Both the position numbers and the translations under genes were made by a program. This document shows, piece by piece, positions 1 to 7,975 of a DNA stretch of 11,751 nt. Each line of letters starts with the position of its first letter. The first letter of the stretch is position 1. The DNA is from an uncultured Odoribacter sp. (GTDB lineage: Bacteria; Bacteroidota; Bacteroidia; Bacteroidales; Marinifilaceae): the NCBI GenBank assembly GCA_900548135.1, contig URJC01000046.1, positions 1 to 11,751 of the forward strand. The letters are read 5' to 3'. The notes under the pieces were generated by a model. That model was given only the letters and a program-made list of their open reading frames with translations, searched no databases and was not told the DNA's origin.

Positions 1-172
1 CAAAAGACGAATACAATCCCATAAAAGCACCGTAAATCTCACCAATAGAAGAATAGTGATCTTCTGCTTTTAACTTCATATCTGAATCCGCTTCAAGCAA
101 TTTTTCACAGGACAACATGGATAGTGCCAAAATTATCACTGCCAATTTTTCAAAAAATAATTCTATTTTCAT
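1..172 (-). CDS. SusD-like outer-membrane lipoprotein, N-terminal part only
   Basis: This is the first 57 codons of a gene that continues past the left edge. The ATG at 172 is followed by a signal peptide (MKIELFFEKL, then a hydrophobic run) ending in ALSMLSC, so Cys22 is the likely lipidated residue. The mature start, CEKLLEADSD, followed by a segment reading HYSSIGEIYGAFMGLYSSF, resembles the N-terminus of SusD/RagB proteins, where a short acidic stretch precedes the first helices. Its place 19 bases after a SusC-like gene is the usual SusC-then-SusD order. A SusD protein would be a surface lipoprotein that lids the SusC barrel and binds ligand. The lipobox is slightly unusual (Met at -3, Leu at -2), and two Glu residues sit in the signal region. 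Family assignment rests on context plus a short N-terminus; the diagnostic C-terminal motifs are off the window. Confidence 0.72.
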   Translation of the reverse strand, partial: MKIELFFEKLAVIILALSMLSCEKLLEADSDMKLKAEDHYSSIGEIYGAFMGLYSSF

Positions 173-191
173 CTTTCTTCTGTTTTCAACG

Positions 192-3100
192 TTAGAAACC
201 AAGGCGGATACCTAATTTAAATGTAGTAGCTCCCGGTACTTTTCCATAGTCTACCCCCAACATATAATGATCATAAGAATAAGCAAATTCCGGATCACAT
301 CCCAGGTATTTAGTCCACGTAATCAGGTTATCAGCCGATAGATATGCCTGTACTTTCCGGAAAATCCATAACTTGTTCGGATACTCGTAATTTAAGGTTA
401 GATTCTTCAATTTCAGGTATGACCCATCTTCAATCCAACGGGATGAAAAAGTACTATTACCCATAGGATCACCATATACGGCACGCGGTACATCAGTTTG
501 TTGTCCTTCATATCTCCAGGCCGACAATACAGCCTGAGTCTGACCGAAATAATCTTTCATACTTTCCCCCTGCCGGCGGACAGCATTGTAAATATCATTA
601 CCATAAGAATAGGTAAACCGTGCATTCAGAGTAAAATTCTTGTAGCGGAATGAGGTATAAAATCCTCCATAGAAATCAGGAGTAGCATCTCCCAGAATCA
701 CCCGGTCATCCTGATTGATCACACCATCTTTATTCTGATCCATAAAATGCATATCTCCGGCAGCATAGTTCAAGCCTTTATAATTCTTCAGATCAGCAGC
801 TTCAGCTTCTGCCGTCGTAGAAAATACTCCTTCAGCCTGCAAGCCATAAAAAGCATAAGGACTTTCCCCAACCCGGGTAATGATTTGTCCACCATCCGTT
901 AAAGTAATCACCGATTCGTTCGATCCTCCCAACGCTTTTATTTCCGCCTTATTCCGGGATAGGGTTGCCCCTAATGCCCACTCAAAATTCCCTTTCCGCA
1001 AAGCCACCGCATTCACGCTCAACTCAATTCCTTGATTTATCATACGTCCCGAATTAATATAACGGAACTTAGAACCAAAAGCATCCCCCAGATCCTGACG
1101 AACCACCATATCTTTCGTTTCATCACGGAACCAATCTACCGCAATGGCAAATTTACGTCCCTGTGTAGCAAAGTCCAGTCCAAAATTCACTCCATCTACA
1201 TATTCCTGAGCTAATTTATCATTTGGAATATTTCCGCGAACAATGCCTCCCATTGATTCAAAATTTGTCCCTTCATAATAATACTCTCCCAACATCGGAG
1301 GCATCATGGCATTCCCTTTTCTTGAAAATTCTGCCCGTAATGTCAAATCACTCACAAAATCAAAATTTCTCAGAAACGGAGCCCCTTTCATTCTCCATGC
1401 CAGATTAGCGGAAGGATAAAAATTGAACAAAGCACTGTTTTCTCCGGTGACAGAGCTTGCATCCGCAGATACACTTATTCCTGCATACAATTGTTTACGG
1501 AATGCATAAGCTACATTTAAATAATAATTTCCAAAGGTCCACAGATTATCATAACCACTTAAATTCTTTCCGGAAGCGTCTTTTACACTGCTGATATTCT
1601 GATTATAATCGGTAGCTGTATTCAACCCCTTCGCAAACTCATAAAGACGATTCAAACGCAAGAGTTGTGCTCCGGCATTTGCTGTCAGCTCATGATCTTT
1701 ACGGAAAGTTTTTTCATAATTCAAAGCTATATTTCCATAATAGGTAAACGCTTTACTTACCCCGTCACGGACTGTATTTTCAGCCCGTCCACCTTCCAGA
1801 GGTAAGATGGATTCAGTAGAAACACCCGGAATAAAAAACTTATCAGTAGCATAAGAATAGTGAATACCAGCAAGTCCTTTCAGCGATAATCCATACCCGA
1901 TATCATAATTTACGCCTAAATTTACCAAAGTCTCATATTGGTTATTTTCTCCGGTAACTTCCCGGGCCAACATAGCCGGATTACTCACCCTGAACAAGTC
2001 AATCGGAGCCCAGACAGACAACTCCTGTCCTGCGGTCCCTCTTTTATATGGACCTTCAATAGCAGGTTTTAAAATAGCTGCTAATAATGGATTCACTTCC
2101 GGTACCATACCTTGCTCATGGATAACAGATTGCAAATAATTAAAGGACATATTAGTAAACATACTCACCTTACGTGACATCTGCATATCTCCGTTAAAAC
2201 GTAAGAAATAACGGCTCAATTTCGAACCATCCATAATGCCTCCCGTATTCAGATAACCACCCATCAAAGCATATTTAGCCACAGCATCCCCACCCTTTAC
2301 CTTTAATAAATTTTCTGTTGTAAAAGCTGGTTTGAAGATTTCTTTCTGCCAATCTGTACTATTTTTATAGGTATAATCTTTCGATCCGTTTTTTAAAAAT
2401 GGATAGGCTTCCAAAAGTTCATCTCCCTTATACTGAGTCAATCCCAACCGGGTAAGATACTGACGGAACTGATCCCCATTCAGTAAAGACAACGTCCGAC
2501 CCACAAAACTCACTCCATTCACGGTTTCCACTTCAACCCGGGTATCCATATCCAAAGCATGTTCTGTATTCACTAAGATCACTCCGTTCGAAGCCGCAGA
2601 ACCATACACAGCTGCATCATACCCTTTCACCACAGTGATATCGGATAATTCCTTAATAGAAACAGTATTCAACAAATTTCTCGAATAACCGGTAAAAGCC
2701 AATGACAAATTTTGGTCTGTCAACACAGGCATACCATCCATAACGATCAAAGGAGTATTTTGCCCGATCAATGAATGCGTCCCCCGCAAAGAAAGGAAAT
2801 TACCTTCCCCAGGCATACCACTCTTTTGTAATGCCCGGATTCCAGGTATAGTCCCTGCCATCAGTTCATCCACAAATATGTGTCCCCGTTCTGTTTCATC
2901 CACACTGACAACAGAAGAAATTCCGGTCTTTTCTGCACTCCGTTTTTTCTTTAACGGTAATACTATTTCTTCCGGATATCCCTTTATAGTCAAGGGTATC
3001 AAATATATAGAAAGAGAGGTCCGGCCATACAATAAAATTTGTTCTTCATGAAATCCCGGATATTTCACAATAATATGATGGGGAATTTCATTCACTGACA

Positions 3101-3305
3101 GTACAAACTCTCCTCTATTATCCGTTAACTCCGATTTAGTCATATTATCTGCAGACACAGAAACTCCCTCTAAAAGAGTATCAGTAACAGAATTAAAGAT
3201 TTTTCCCCGGATTTCTATTTTCTTTTGCTCTTGCGCATAAACCAGATTCACGGCAAATAGCAATAATACCAGTATAAAATTTCTCATGTTCATAGCGCAA
3301 GTCAT
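192..3305 (-). CDS. SusC-like TonB-dependent outer-membrane transporter (second, divergent copy)
   Basis: Predicted 1037-residue outer-membrane transporter, within the usual SusC range. It has a signal peptide with likely cleavage after VYA (residue 24), a weak carboxypeptidase-regulatory-like Ig domain (about 30-105), a plug domain (about 125-250) containing TPLIVMDGMPV and DAAVYGSAASNGVILV, and a long beta-barrel ending in the aromatic signal KLGIRLGF. A Ca-loop-like DQNKDGVINQDD (about residue 856) is a common SusC feature. The canonical DEVVVTA TonB box is not present; EEIVLPL followed by KKKR stands in its place (112-122). There is no STN domain, so it does not look like a sigma-factor transducer. 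Its start codon overlaps the stop of the upstream FAS1 gene by one base, and a SusD-like gene follows, so it is probably the channel of a second SusCD pair. Met5 and Met7 are alternative starts. The family is certain; the substrate is unknown. Confidence 0.93.
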   Translation of the reverse strand: MTCAMNMRNFILVLLLFAVNLVYAQEQKKIEIRGKIFNSVTDTLLEGVSVSADNMTKSELTDNRGEFVLSVNEIPHHIIVKYPGFHEEQILLYGRTSLSIYLIPLTIKGYPEEIVLPLKKKRSAEKTGISSVVSVDETERGHIFVDELMAGTIPGIRALQKSGMPGEGNFLSLRGTHSLIGQNTPLIVMDGMPVLTDQNLSLAFTGYSRNLLNTVSIKELSDITVVKGYDAAVYGSAASNGVILVNTEHALDMDTRVEVETVNGVSFVGRTLSLLNGDQFRQYLTRLGLTQYKGDELLEAYPFLKNGSKDYTYKNSTDWQKEIFKPAFTTENLLKVKGGDAVAKYALMGGYLNTGGIMDGSKLSRYFLRFNGDMQMSRKVSMFTNMSFNYLQSVIHEQGMVPEVNPLLAAILKPAIEGPYKRGTAGQELSVWAPIDLFRVSNPAMLAREVTGENNQYETLVNLGVNYDIGYGLSLKGLAGIHYSYATDKFFIPGVSTESILPLEGGRAENTVRDGVSKAFTYYGNIALNYEKTFRKDHELTANAGAQLLRLNRLYEFAKGLNTATDYNQNISSVKDASGKNLSGYDNLWTFGNYYLNVAYAFRKQLYAGISVSADASSVTGENSALFNFYPSANLAWRMKGAPFLRNFDFVSDLTLRAEFSRKGNAMMPPMLGEYYYEGTNFESMGGIVRGNIPNDKLAQEYVDGVNFGLDFATQGRKFAIAVDWFRDETKDMVVRQDLGDAFGSKFRYINSGRMINQGIELSVNAVALRKGNFEWALGATLSRNKAEIKALGGSNESVITLTDGGQIITRVGESPYAFYGLQAEGVFSTTAEAEAADLKNYKGLNYAAGDMHFMDQNKDGVINQDDRVILGDATPDFYGGFYTSFRYKNFTLNARFTYSYGNDIYNAVRRQGESMKDYFGQTQAVLSAWRYEGQQTDVPRAVYGDPMGNSTFSSRWIEDGSYLKLKNLTLNYEYPNKLWIFRKVQAYLSADNLITWTKYLGCDPEFAYSYDHYMLGVDYGKVPGATTFKLGIRLGF

Positions 3306-3307
3306 TA
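3285..3307 (-). other. TAATG stop/start overlap and start choice for the second SusC
   Basis: The TAA stop of the FAS1 gene (3305-3307) shares its last A with the ATG at 3305, giving TAATG on the minus strand. This layout suits termination-reinitiation, so the two proteins may be translationally coupled. Two further in-frame ATGs follow at 3293 and 3287. Starting at 3287 would give MRNFILVLLLFAV, a tidier signal peptide than MTCAMNMRN. No Shine-Dalgarno-like purine run is evident before any of the three, which is normal for Bacteroidota, so the sequence alone does not settle the start. Confidence 0.6.
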
Positions 3308-4843
3308 ATAAATATTAGCACTGGGTTGAAAGAATACTGAATAAACCGACAATACTTGTTTGGTTCCGGTACCGCCTACAGCACGCATCGAAATCTGGGT
3401 CGGTGTTTCTGCATAAACATCACGAATGGTTACCCGCTTTGTTATAGTAACCAGAGTTCCATCAGTAATATCTTTATAGTCCTTCATATTCACCAATGTC
3501 ACATATTCTCCATTAATATAAATTTCAAAATCTGTTGTCAGGTCATCACTCTTTTTAAATACAAATTCAAATTTGTATTCTCCCGGAATCTGTGTGATCT
3601 GCCGGAAAGTTCCCGATAGTGTCGTTTTACCTAATGTCCAGCTTAACTCAGCATTAAAAGGTTCAGTATTACTGGCATCAATAGGAGAAACAGTTATCTT
3701 ATAACCATTTTCCCGACTGGATTCCACAACCGGAATATCTGTAACGGGATCATCCGGATTAACACCCGAAATCTGCACATTTATAGACTCAGCCTTCTTC
3801 GTATAAATATCATTCATCACATAAGTCTGGCCTGAACCATCCGAGGGGAAAATCATGGACCTTGGTATATACAAATCTGTAACCTGCCATACCAATCCGT
3901 TCGAAAACTCCATCAAATTTCCCAGCTGATGATATTTAGGATACCACACAGAATTATACATGGAATAAATTTTATCTATTCCTGCAAAATCTGCATAACT
4001 GCCTGAATAAGGAATAGACCGGGTTAGCCAGGTATTTACTTTCGTAGAATCTTCCGCTGTTGGTGTTTCTCCGGTATATCCCCGAAAAGCTTTATAATAC
4101 CCCTCAATCTCCTCCTGTAATACCCAGTCAGGGGTCAGCAATAAAGTGAAAAGTTGATTTTCACGATCTAACTTTGTCTGGTTATAAAAACGATTGACAT
4201 ATACAAAGACAGAATCATACAACGGACGTCCAATGGCATCCACTTCTCCGGTAGGCTGGCTATTTTTTTCGTCAAATACGGTATCCTGCCTCGCATTAAT
4301 CAACTCTTGTAAAATCGTATATTCTGTAGACGATTGTAAATAATCTTTCAAATTCGGTTGTAATTCCAACCATCCACCAATTTCGTGAACAACACCATCT
4401 CTGCAAATCATATCCGTCTTCACCAATCTACAATCATTCACCCGGAAACTCACATCATCGTCCGAATAAATCCCCAGCTTCTTTCCCGAAAAAGAAGTCA
4501 CCCGGATTTGATTTTGCATATCCACAGTTGTATAGGGTAACATGGAAATATGATTCTTGATCGTCAATATCCGTAAAGAATCTGACAAGCCTGACAAATC
4601 AGGTACCTTATCATTTGCAGGCACCCAAACTGTCAGTTCCGTCTTACCGGAAAAAATCGTATCAGCCCCTGCTTCTTTCAGTAAAGTTACAAACTGAGCA
4701 TATTCCGGGCACCCTTGCAAATATTCCAATACCGTCTGGTTTGTTACAGTTGCCTGTCCTACCTCATAATGGTCATCCCATTTAGGAGTACACGCCGCTA
4801 GCAAAAGCAACATCAACCATATCGTTAACTTGTTTTGTATCAT
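3305..4843 (-). CDS. Fasciclin (FAS1) domain surface lipoprotein, divergent, with C-terminal beta domain
   Basis: Predicted 512-residue lipoprotein. The signal peptide ends in LLAAC, with Cys18 lipidated, followed by TPKWDDHYE, a mature start I associate with FAS1 lipoproteins of Bacteroidota. The first FAS1 domain spans about 35-162: LTVWVPANDKV (70-80) matches the strand carrying the FAS1 'APTNEAF' motif, NH at 97-98 sits where YH is usual, and DGVVHEIGGWL (149-159) is the closing NG-x-x-H motif. A second FAS1-like domain (about 165-328) carries an insertion with YDSVF (209-213), then LLLTPDWVL (234-242), and closes with NGLVWQVTDLYI, where Trp319 replaces the usual His. Residues about 340-512 look beta-rich and are not recognised. 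The gene starts 7 bases after the previous FAS1 gene and overlaps the next SusC start. Its position fits an accessory surface-binding role, by analogy with SusE/SusF; that role is inference. Confidence 0.85.
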   Translation of the reverse strand: MIQNKLTIWLMLLLLAACTPKWDDHYEVGQATVTNQTVLEYLQGCPEYAQFVTLLKEAGADTIFSGKTELTVWVPANDKVPDLSGLSDSLRILTIKNHISMLPYTTVDMQNQIRVTSFSGKKLGIYSDDDVSFRVNDCRLVKTDMICRDGVVHEIGGWLELQPNLKDYLQSSTEYTILQELINARQDTVFDEKNSQPTGEVDAIGRPLYDSVFVYVNRFYNQTKLDRENQLFTLLLTPDWVLQEEIEGYYKAFRGYTGETPTAEDSTKVNTWLTRSIPYSGSYADFAGIDKIYSMYNSVWYPKYHQLGNLMEFSNGLVWQVTDLYIPRSMIFPSDGSGQTYVMNDIYTKKAESINVQISGVNPDDPVTDIPVVESSRENGYKITVSPIDASNTEPFNAELSWTLGKTTLSGTFRQITQIPGEYKFEFVFKKSDDLTTDFEIYINGEYVTLVNMKDYKDITDGTLVTITKRVTIRDVYAETPTQISMRAVGGTGTKQVLSVYSVFFQPSANIY

Positions 4844-4850
4844 AATTGTA

Positions 4851-6479
4851 TTAAATTATCGGTTCTAAAATAAACATATCCAGCAACATTTCCCCCTGAC
4901 GGGACCCAACAGCTACCCGAATAGTATGAGGCTTAGTTTCTGTAAAAGTAACTGTACCCAATTTGGTGATCCAATAGTTATCATATCCGGGAGTATAAGC
5001 TGTAAATTCACCACCTATAGTATTTCCATCTATCGATACTTTATATTTACCACCTGTATTTTTTGTCGTTTTATAAAATGGCCATACACTATAAGTTCCC
5101 TTAGGTATAGGAGGAGTTACAAACTCAACAAATCCAACTGGTCCCGGAGAGATGTACAGACAATCTCCATTCAGAAATCCATTTCCCTTAAAGTTATAAG
5201 TGCCTTCGGTAAATACGACATAGGCCACAGCATCTCCTTTAGTCACCGGCGTCGATTCCCATTTTATATAAGGAGCATAATCCTCAGCTTCCATCAAAGT
5301 CTGTGTTTTTCCTAAGCCTTCCTGTCGGTAAGTAGATATTTTTTCAAAATTTACATAATCGGTCAATTCCACTAAAGTGATTATAGAAGCCGGATCTGCC
5401 ATCTTCAACACCCCATCCAATTCATGCAACACTCCATTCTTCAAAGGAATATTATAAGACGTTTCATTCAAAAACTTCACCCCTCCATCCGTCGCATCTT
5501 CATTAAACAGGATATCAATAATTCCGTCATCTTTAGCCAGTATCAATTTATTGGCAGCCATTGTTTCCAAGGCTACTCCTTTCTCATCTACCAACTGATG
5601 AGCAAGAGAACTGGAGCCATCTCCGGCTTTGGTCACAGAACCATATTCCAATCGTTGTATAATGTCTTTCCCATACATTTCACGGTTCAATAAATGATAA
5701 CGTACATATTGTTCCACCTCTGTATCACTTAAAGGCAATTTTGCTTTCAACTCTGCAAAATTGGCATATCCTTTTGCATGATACACTTCATCCGGCACTA
5801 CAAACAAAGTTCTCCTGCACTTCATATTCTTCACTTTATTATCCTGCAATTGGGAAAATAAAGTTTTCGTTGAATCAGGGCAAGCCTCAATCATCTCGTT
5901 CATAATCGAATAACGGTCTGCATGCTCCTGAAGATAATCCATAAAAGTACTTACTACCGGATCAATCACCTGGTCGATTTCATGTATAATTCCATTCACC
6001 ATGACTTTATCGTAATTGATAATTTTAGATTCCTGATTCAGATACACAGCGCCATCATCCCCGGAAGTAAACAGACAAGCCAGATAATCACCACTAGCCG
6101 TAGAATCAGCCAACTTACCATTTCTAAAAGAAGACAAATACATAGTGGTATTCGGTAAAGTGTGATACTTTACTAATGTTTTCGCATCTTCCTGATCCAG
6201 ATCACCAACCCGGTCAATGCCGTATTTCTCTTTCAGATAGCCCAATAAGGCCTCATTATTCACAATAAAACAGGTCATCGGAGTAGTACTTAACCGGAAA
6301 GTCTCTCCCATACCAGCTTGAAGAATCAAGTTATACCATTCCGTATATTGAGGAGTCTCAGCCAGGTAATCCAGTACAACCAATTCATCGAAAGCCATAA
6401 ACTTCCGGTCTTTGTTATCATCTTCACATCCGAAGAGTGGTAACATTACTGCTATTATTATAATCAAATATTTTTTCAT
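4851..6479 (-). CDS. Surface lipoprotein: two FAS1 domains plus C-terminal CBM6/CBM35-like module
   Basis: Predicted 542-residue lipoprotein. The signal peptide ends in PLFGC, with Cys18 lipidated, and the next residues (EDDNKD) are acidic, resembling the lipoprotein export signal that sends Bacteroidota lipoproteins to the cell surface. FAS1 domain 1 (about 32-174) has YH at 105-106 and NGIIHEIDQVI at 162-172. FAS1 domain 2 (about 177-363) has YH at 261-262 and NGVLHELDGVL at 348-358. Both carry the YH and NG-x-x-H hallmarks. From about 395 the protein changes: EAEDY (397-401), GDCLYIS, VEFVTPPIPKGTYSVWPFYK, KYKVSIDG, then HTIRVAV and LLDMFILEP at the end. This order and spacing resemble CBM6/CBM35-type galactose-binding beta-sandwiches. 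The protein sits 12 bases after susD and is probably an accessory surface-binding component; the CBM module suggests a glycan ligand. FAS1 is secure; the CBM family call and the ligand are inference. Confidence 0.88.
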   Translation of the reverse strand: MKKYLIIIIAVMLPLFGCEDDNKDRKFMAFDELVVLDYLAETPQYTEWYNLILQAGMGETFRLSTTPMTCFIVNNEALLGYLKEKYGIDRVGDLDQEDAKTLVKYHTLPNTTMYLSSFRNGKLADSTASGDYLACLFTSGDDGAVYLNQESKIINYDKVMVNGIIHEIDQVIDPVVSTFMDYLQEHADRYSIMNEMIEACPDSTKTLFSQLQDNKVKNMKCRRTLFVVPDEVYHAKGYANFAELKAKLPLSDTEVEQYVRYHLLNREMYGKDIIQRLEYGSVTKAGDGSSSLAHQLVDEKGVALETMAANKLILAKDDGIIDILFNEDATDGGVKFLNETSYNIPLKNGVLHELDGVLKMADPASIITLVELTDYVNFEKISTYRQEGLGKTQTLMEAEDYAPYIKWESTPVTKGDAVAYVVFTEGTYNFKGNGFLNGDCLYISPGPVGFVEFVTPPIPKGTYSVWPFYKTTKNTGGKYKVSIDGNTIGGEFTAYTPGYDNYWITKLGTVTFTETKPHTIRVAVGSRQGEMLLDMFILEPII

Positions 6480-6491
6480 GCCAGTTTACTT

Positions 6492-7970
6492 TTATTGGTA
6501 AGCTTCATTTTGTATCAATAATCCACCGCTCCGATCAATATCATCTTTATTAATCGGGAAGTAGAAACTTCCTGTCTTGGACAGTTTAGTCTGGTAGATC
6601 GGGCGCTCATTCAATGAAATATTCTTCAAGAGAATATTCACAACCATTGTTTTAAATTTCGAAAAATTATCAATGCGAGCCAAACGCAACAAATCAAACC
6701 AGCGTTTCCCCTCACCAACAAATTCTTTTTTCCGTTCATCCAGCAATAAAGTCAGGAAACTTTCTTGTGTATAAACATCTGTTGTACTCAATCCTTCCAA
6801 GCCAGCCCGGGTACGCACCTCATTCAATGAATTCACAGCAGTTTCATAATCCGGAGTTGGCAGCATGGCACAAGCTTCCGCATGGATCAAATACACATCA
6901 GCATAACGATAAAATATCCAATTCGGGGAACGATTGTTTGTAGGACGTGTATTACCTGCAGTTGAATTGGCCCCACTAGTACCCAAATATTTCCACAAAC
7001 AACTTTTTGCACTAACAAAAGTGGCTCCTTCTCCCCGTTCATCCAAATCATCATATTCCTGAGGCAAAGAACTGTTGATTTCGTAATAATGACCTGTATT
7101 GTTGAAATTAAACCAGGCAAATAATGAATTGTTCTGCGAATTAGCCCCGTCGAAATAAAGCTCAAAAACAGATTCATCGGTCATTCCGGGATAAAAATTG
7201 CGAAACCAGTCTGTTTCAAGTTCATACTGCTTACTTCCCATAATCAACTCACAAAGTTGTTTGGACAAATCATATTTTCCGGTCCATAAATAAACCTCCG
7301 CCAGAATAGTAGCAGCCCCCCAACCGGTTAAACGACATTTATTCTGCCAGCTCTCGGAACTACTCGTAGCATAAGTATTTGGCAATGACAAAGCGGCATA
7401 GAGATCATTCTCGATCGAACTCCAAATCGTATCTTCAGGGCTTTTAGCCATCGTATATCCATACTCATCCGAAACAAAGGGCTCAGTCACCAAGGGTACC
7501 TCCCGGAAAGCACGTACCAGATAATAATAAGCTAAACCCCGTAATCCTCTTGCTTCCGCAACGTCCATTTGCATTTCCTTTTCTGTATACAAAGGATCTT
7601 TCTCCAATACAGTAGGAGCATACTTAATCACAGAATTAGCAGAATTGATTACCCGATAAAATTCAGCCCAGGTTACCCAGTCATTTTCAGAAGTAATATC
7701 TTGTCCATGAATCAATTCAATATCTGCCGTAGCATCCAGGCTGACTACATTCAGATTTTCAGCCCGGATCTCTCCCCAAATAATAAAATAAGGAATACAA
7801 TTCCGGAAACGGTTATAACACGAATTCAAAGTCGTCTGTACGTCTTCTTCGGAGGTCCAATATTGATCACTCACCCGGTCATCTTCGGGTTTCAAGTCCA
7901 GCCAACTATTACAACTTGACAACAGTAGCAATACTCCTATTAATATAGTGATATTTCTTTTCATAGTCAT
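6492..7970 (-). CDS. SusD/RagB-family substrate-binding outer-membrane lipoprotein
   Basis: Predicted 492-residue SusD-family protein, of normal length. The signal peptide ends in LLSSC, with Cys20 lipidated, followed by NSWLDLKPEDD, a typical SusD mature N-terminus. Family hallmarks in order are an N-terminal helical (TPR-like) region with RGLAYYYLVRAFREVPLV, WIFYRYADVYLIHAEAC (about 350-365), LNEVRTRAGL (about 380-390) and LLDERKKEFVGEGKRWFDLLRL split across about 408-430. It follows the SusC gene by 5 bases, and the two products should form a lidded transporter in which SusD binds the ligand outside the cell and closes over the barrel. Two starts are possible: ATG at 7970 (MTMKR) and ATG at 7964 (MKR), the second giving a more usual signal peptide. 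No catalytic role is expected. Family assignment is firm; ligand unknown. Confidence 0.96.
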   Translation of the reverse strand: MTMKRNITILIGVLLLLSSCNSWLDLKPEDDRVSDQYWTSEEDVQTTLNSCYNRFRNCIPYFIIWGEIRAENLNVVSLDATADIELIHGQDITSENDWVTWAEFYRVINSANSVIKYAPTVLEKDPLYTEKEMQMDVAEARGLRGLAYYYLVRAFREVPLVTEPFVSDEYGYTMAKSPEDTIWSSIENDLYAALSLPNTYATSSSESWQNKCRLTGWGAATILAEVYLWTGKYDLSKQLCELIMGSKQYELETDWFRNFYPGMTDESVFELYFDGANSQNNSLFAWFNFNNTGHYYEINSSLPQEYDDLDERGEGATFVSAKSCLWKYLGTSGANSTAGNTRPTNNRSPNWIFYRYADVYLIHAEACAMLPTPDYETAVNSLNEVRTRAGLEGLSTTDVYTQESFLTLLLDERKKEFVGEGKRWFDLLRLARIDNFSKFKTMVVNILLKNISLNERPIYQTKLSKTGSFYFPINKDDIDRSGGLLIQNEAYQ

Positions 7971-7975
7971 CCTAT

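Noticed and set aside
4926..5315. 129-codon open frame on the plus strand opposite the FAS1-CBM-like gene
   Set aside because: Composition rich in Ser, Ile, Cys and Phe, as expected from reading the complement of a real gene; no family features.
6887..7177. 96-codon minus-strand frame within susD
   Set aside because: A shifted frame inside a gene whose correct frame carries all the SusD hallmarks; no sign of a frameshift or programmed overlap.
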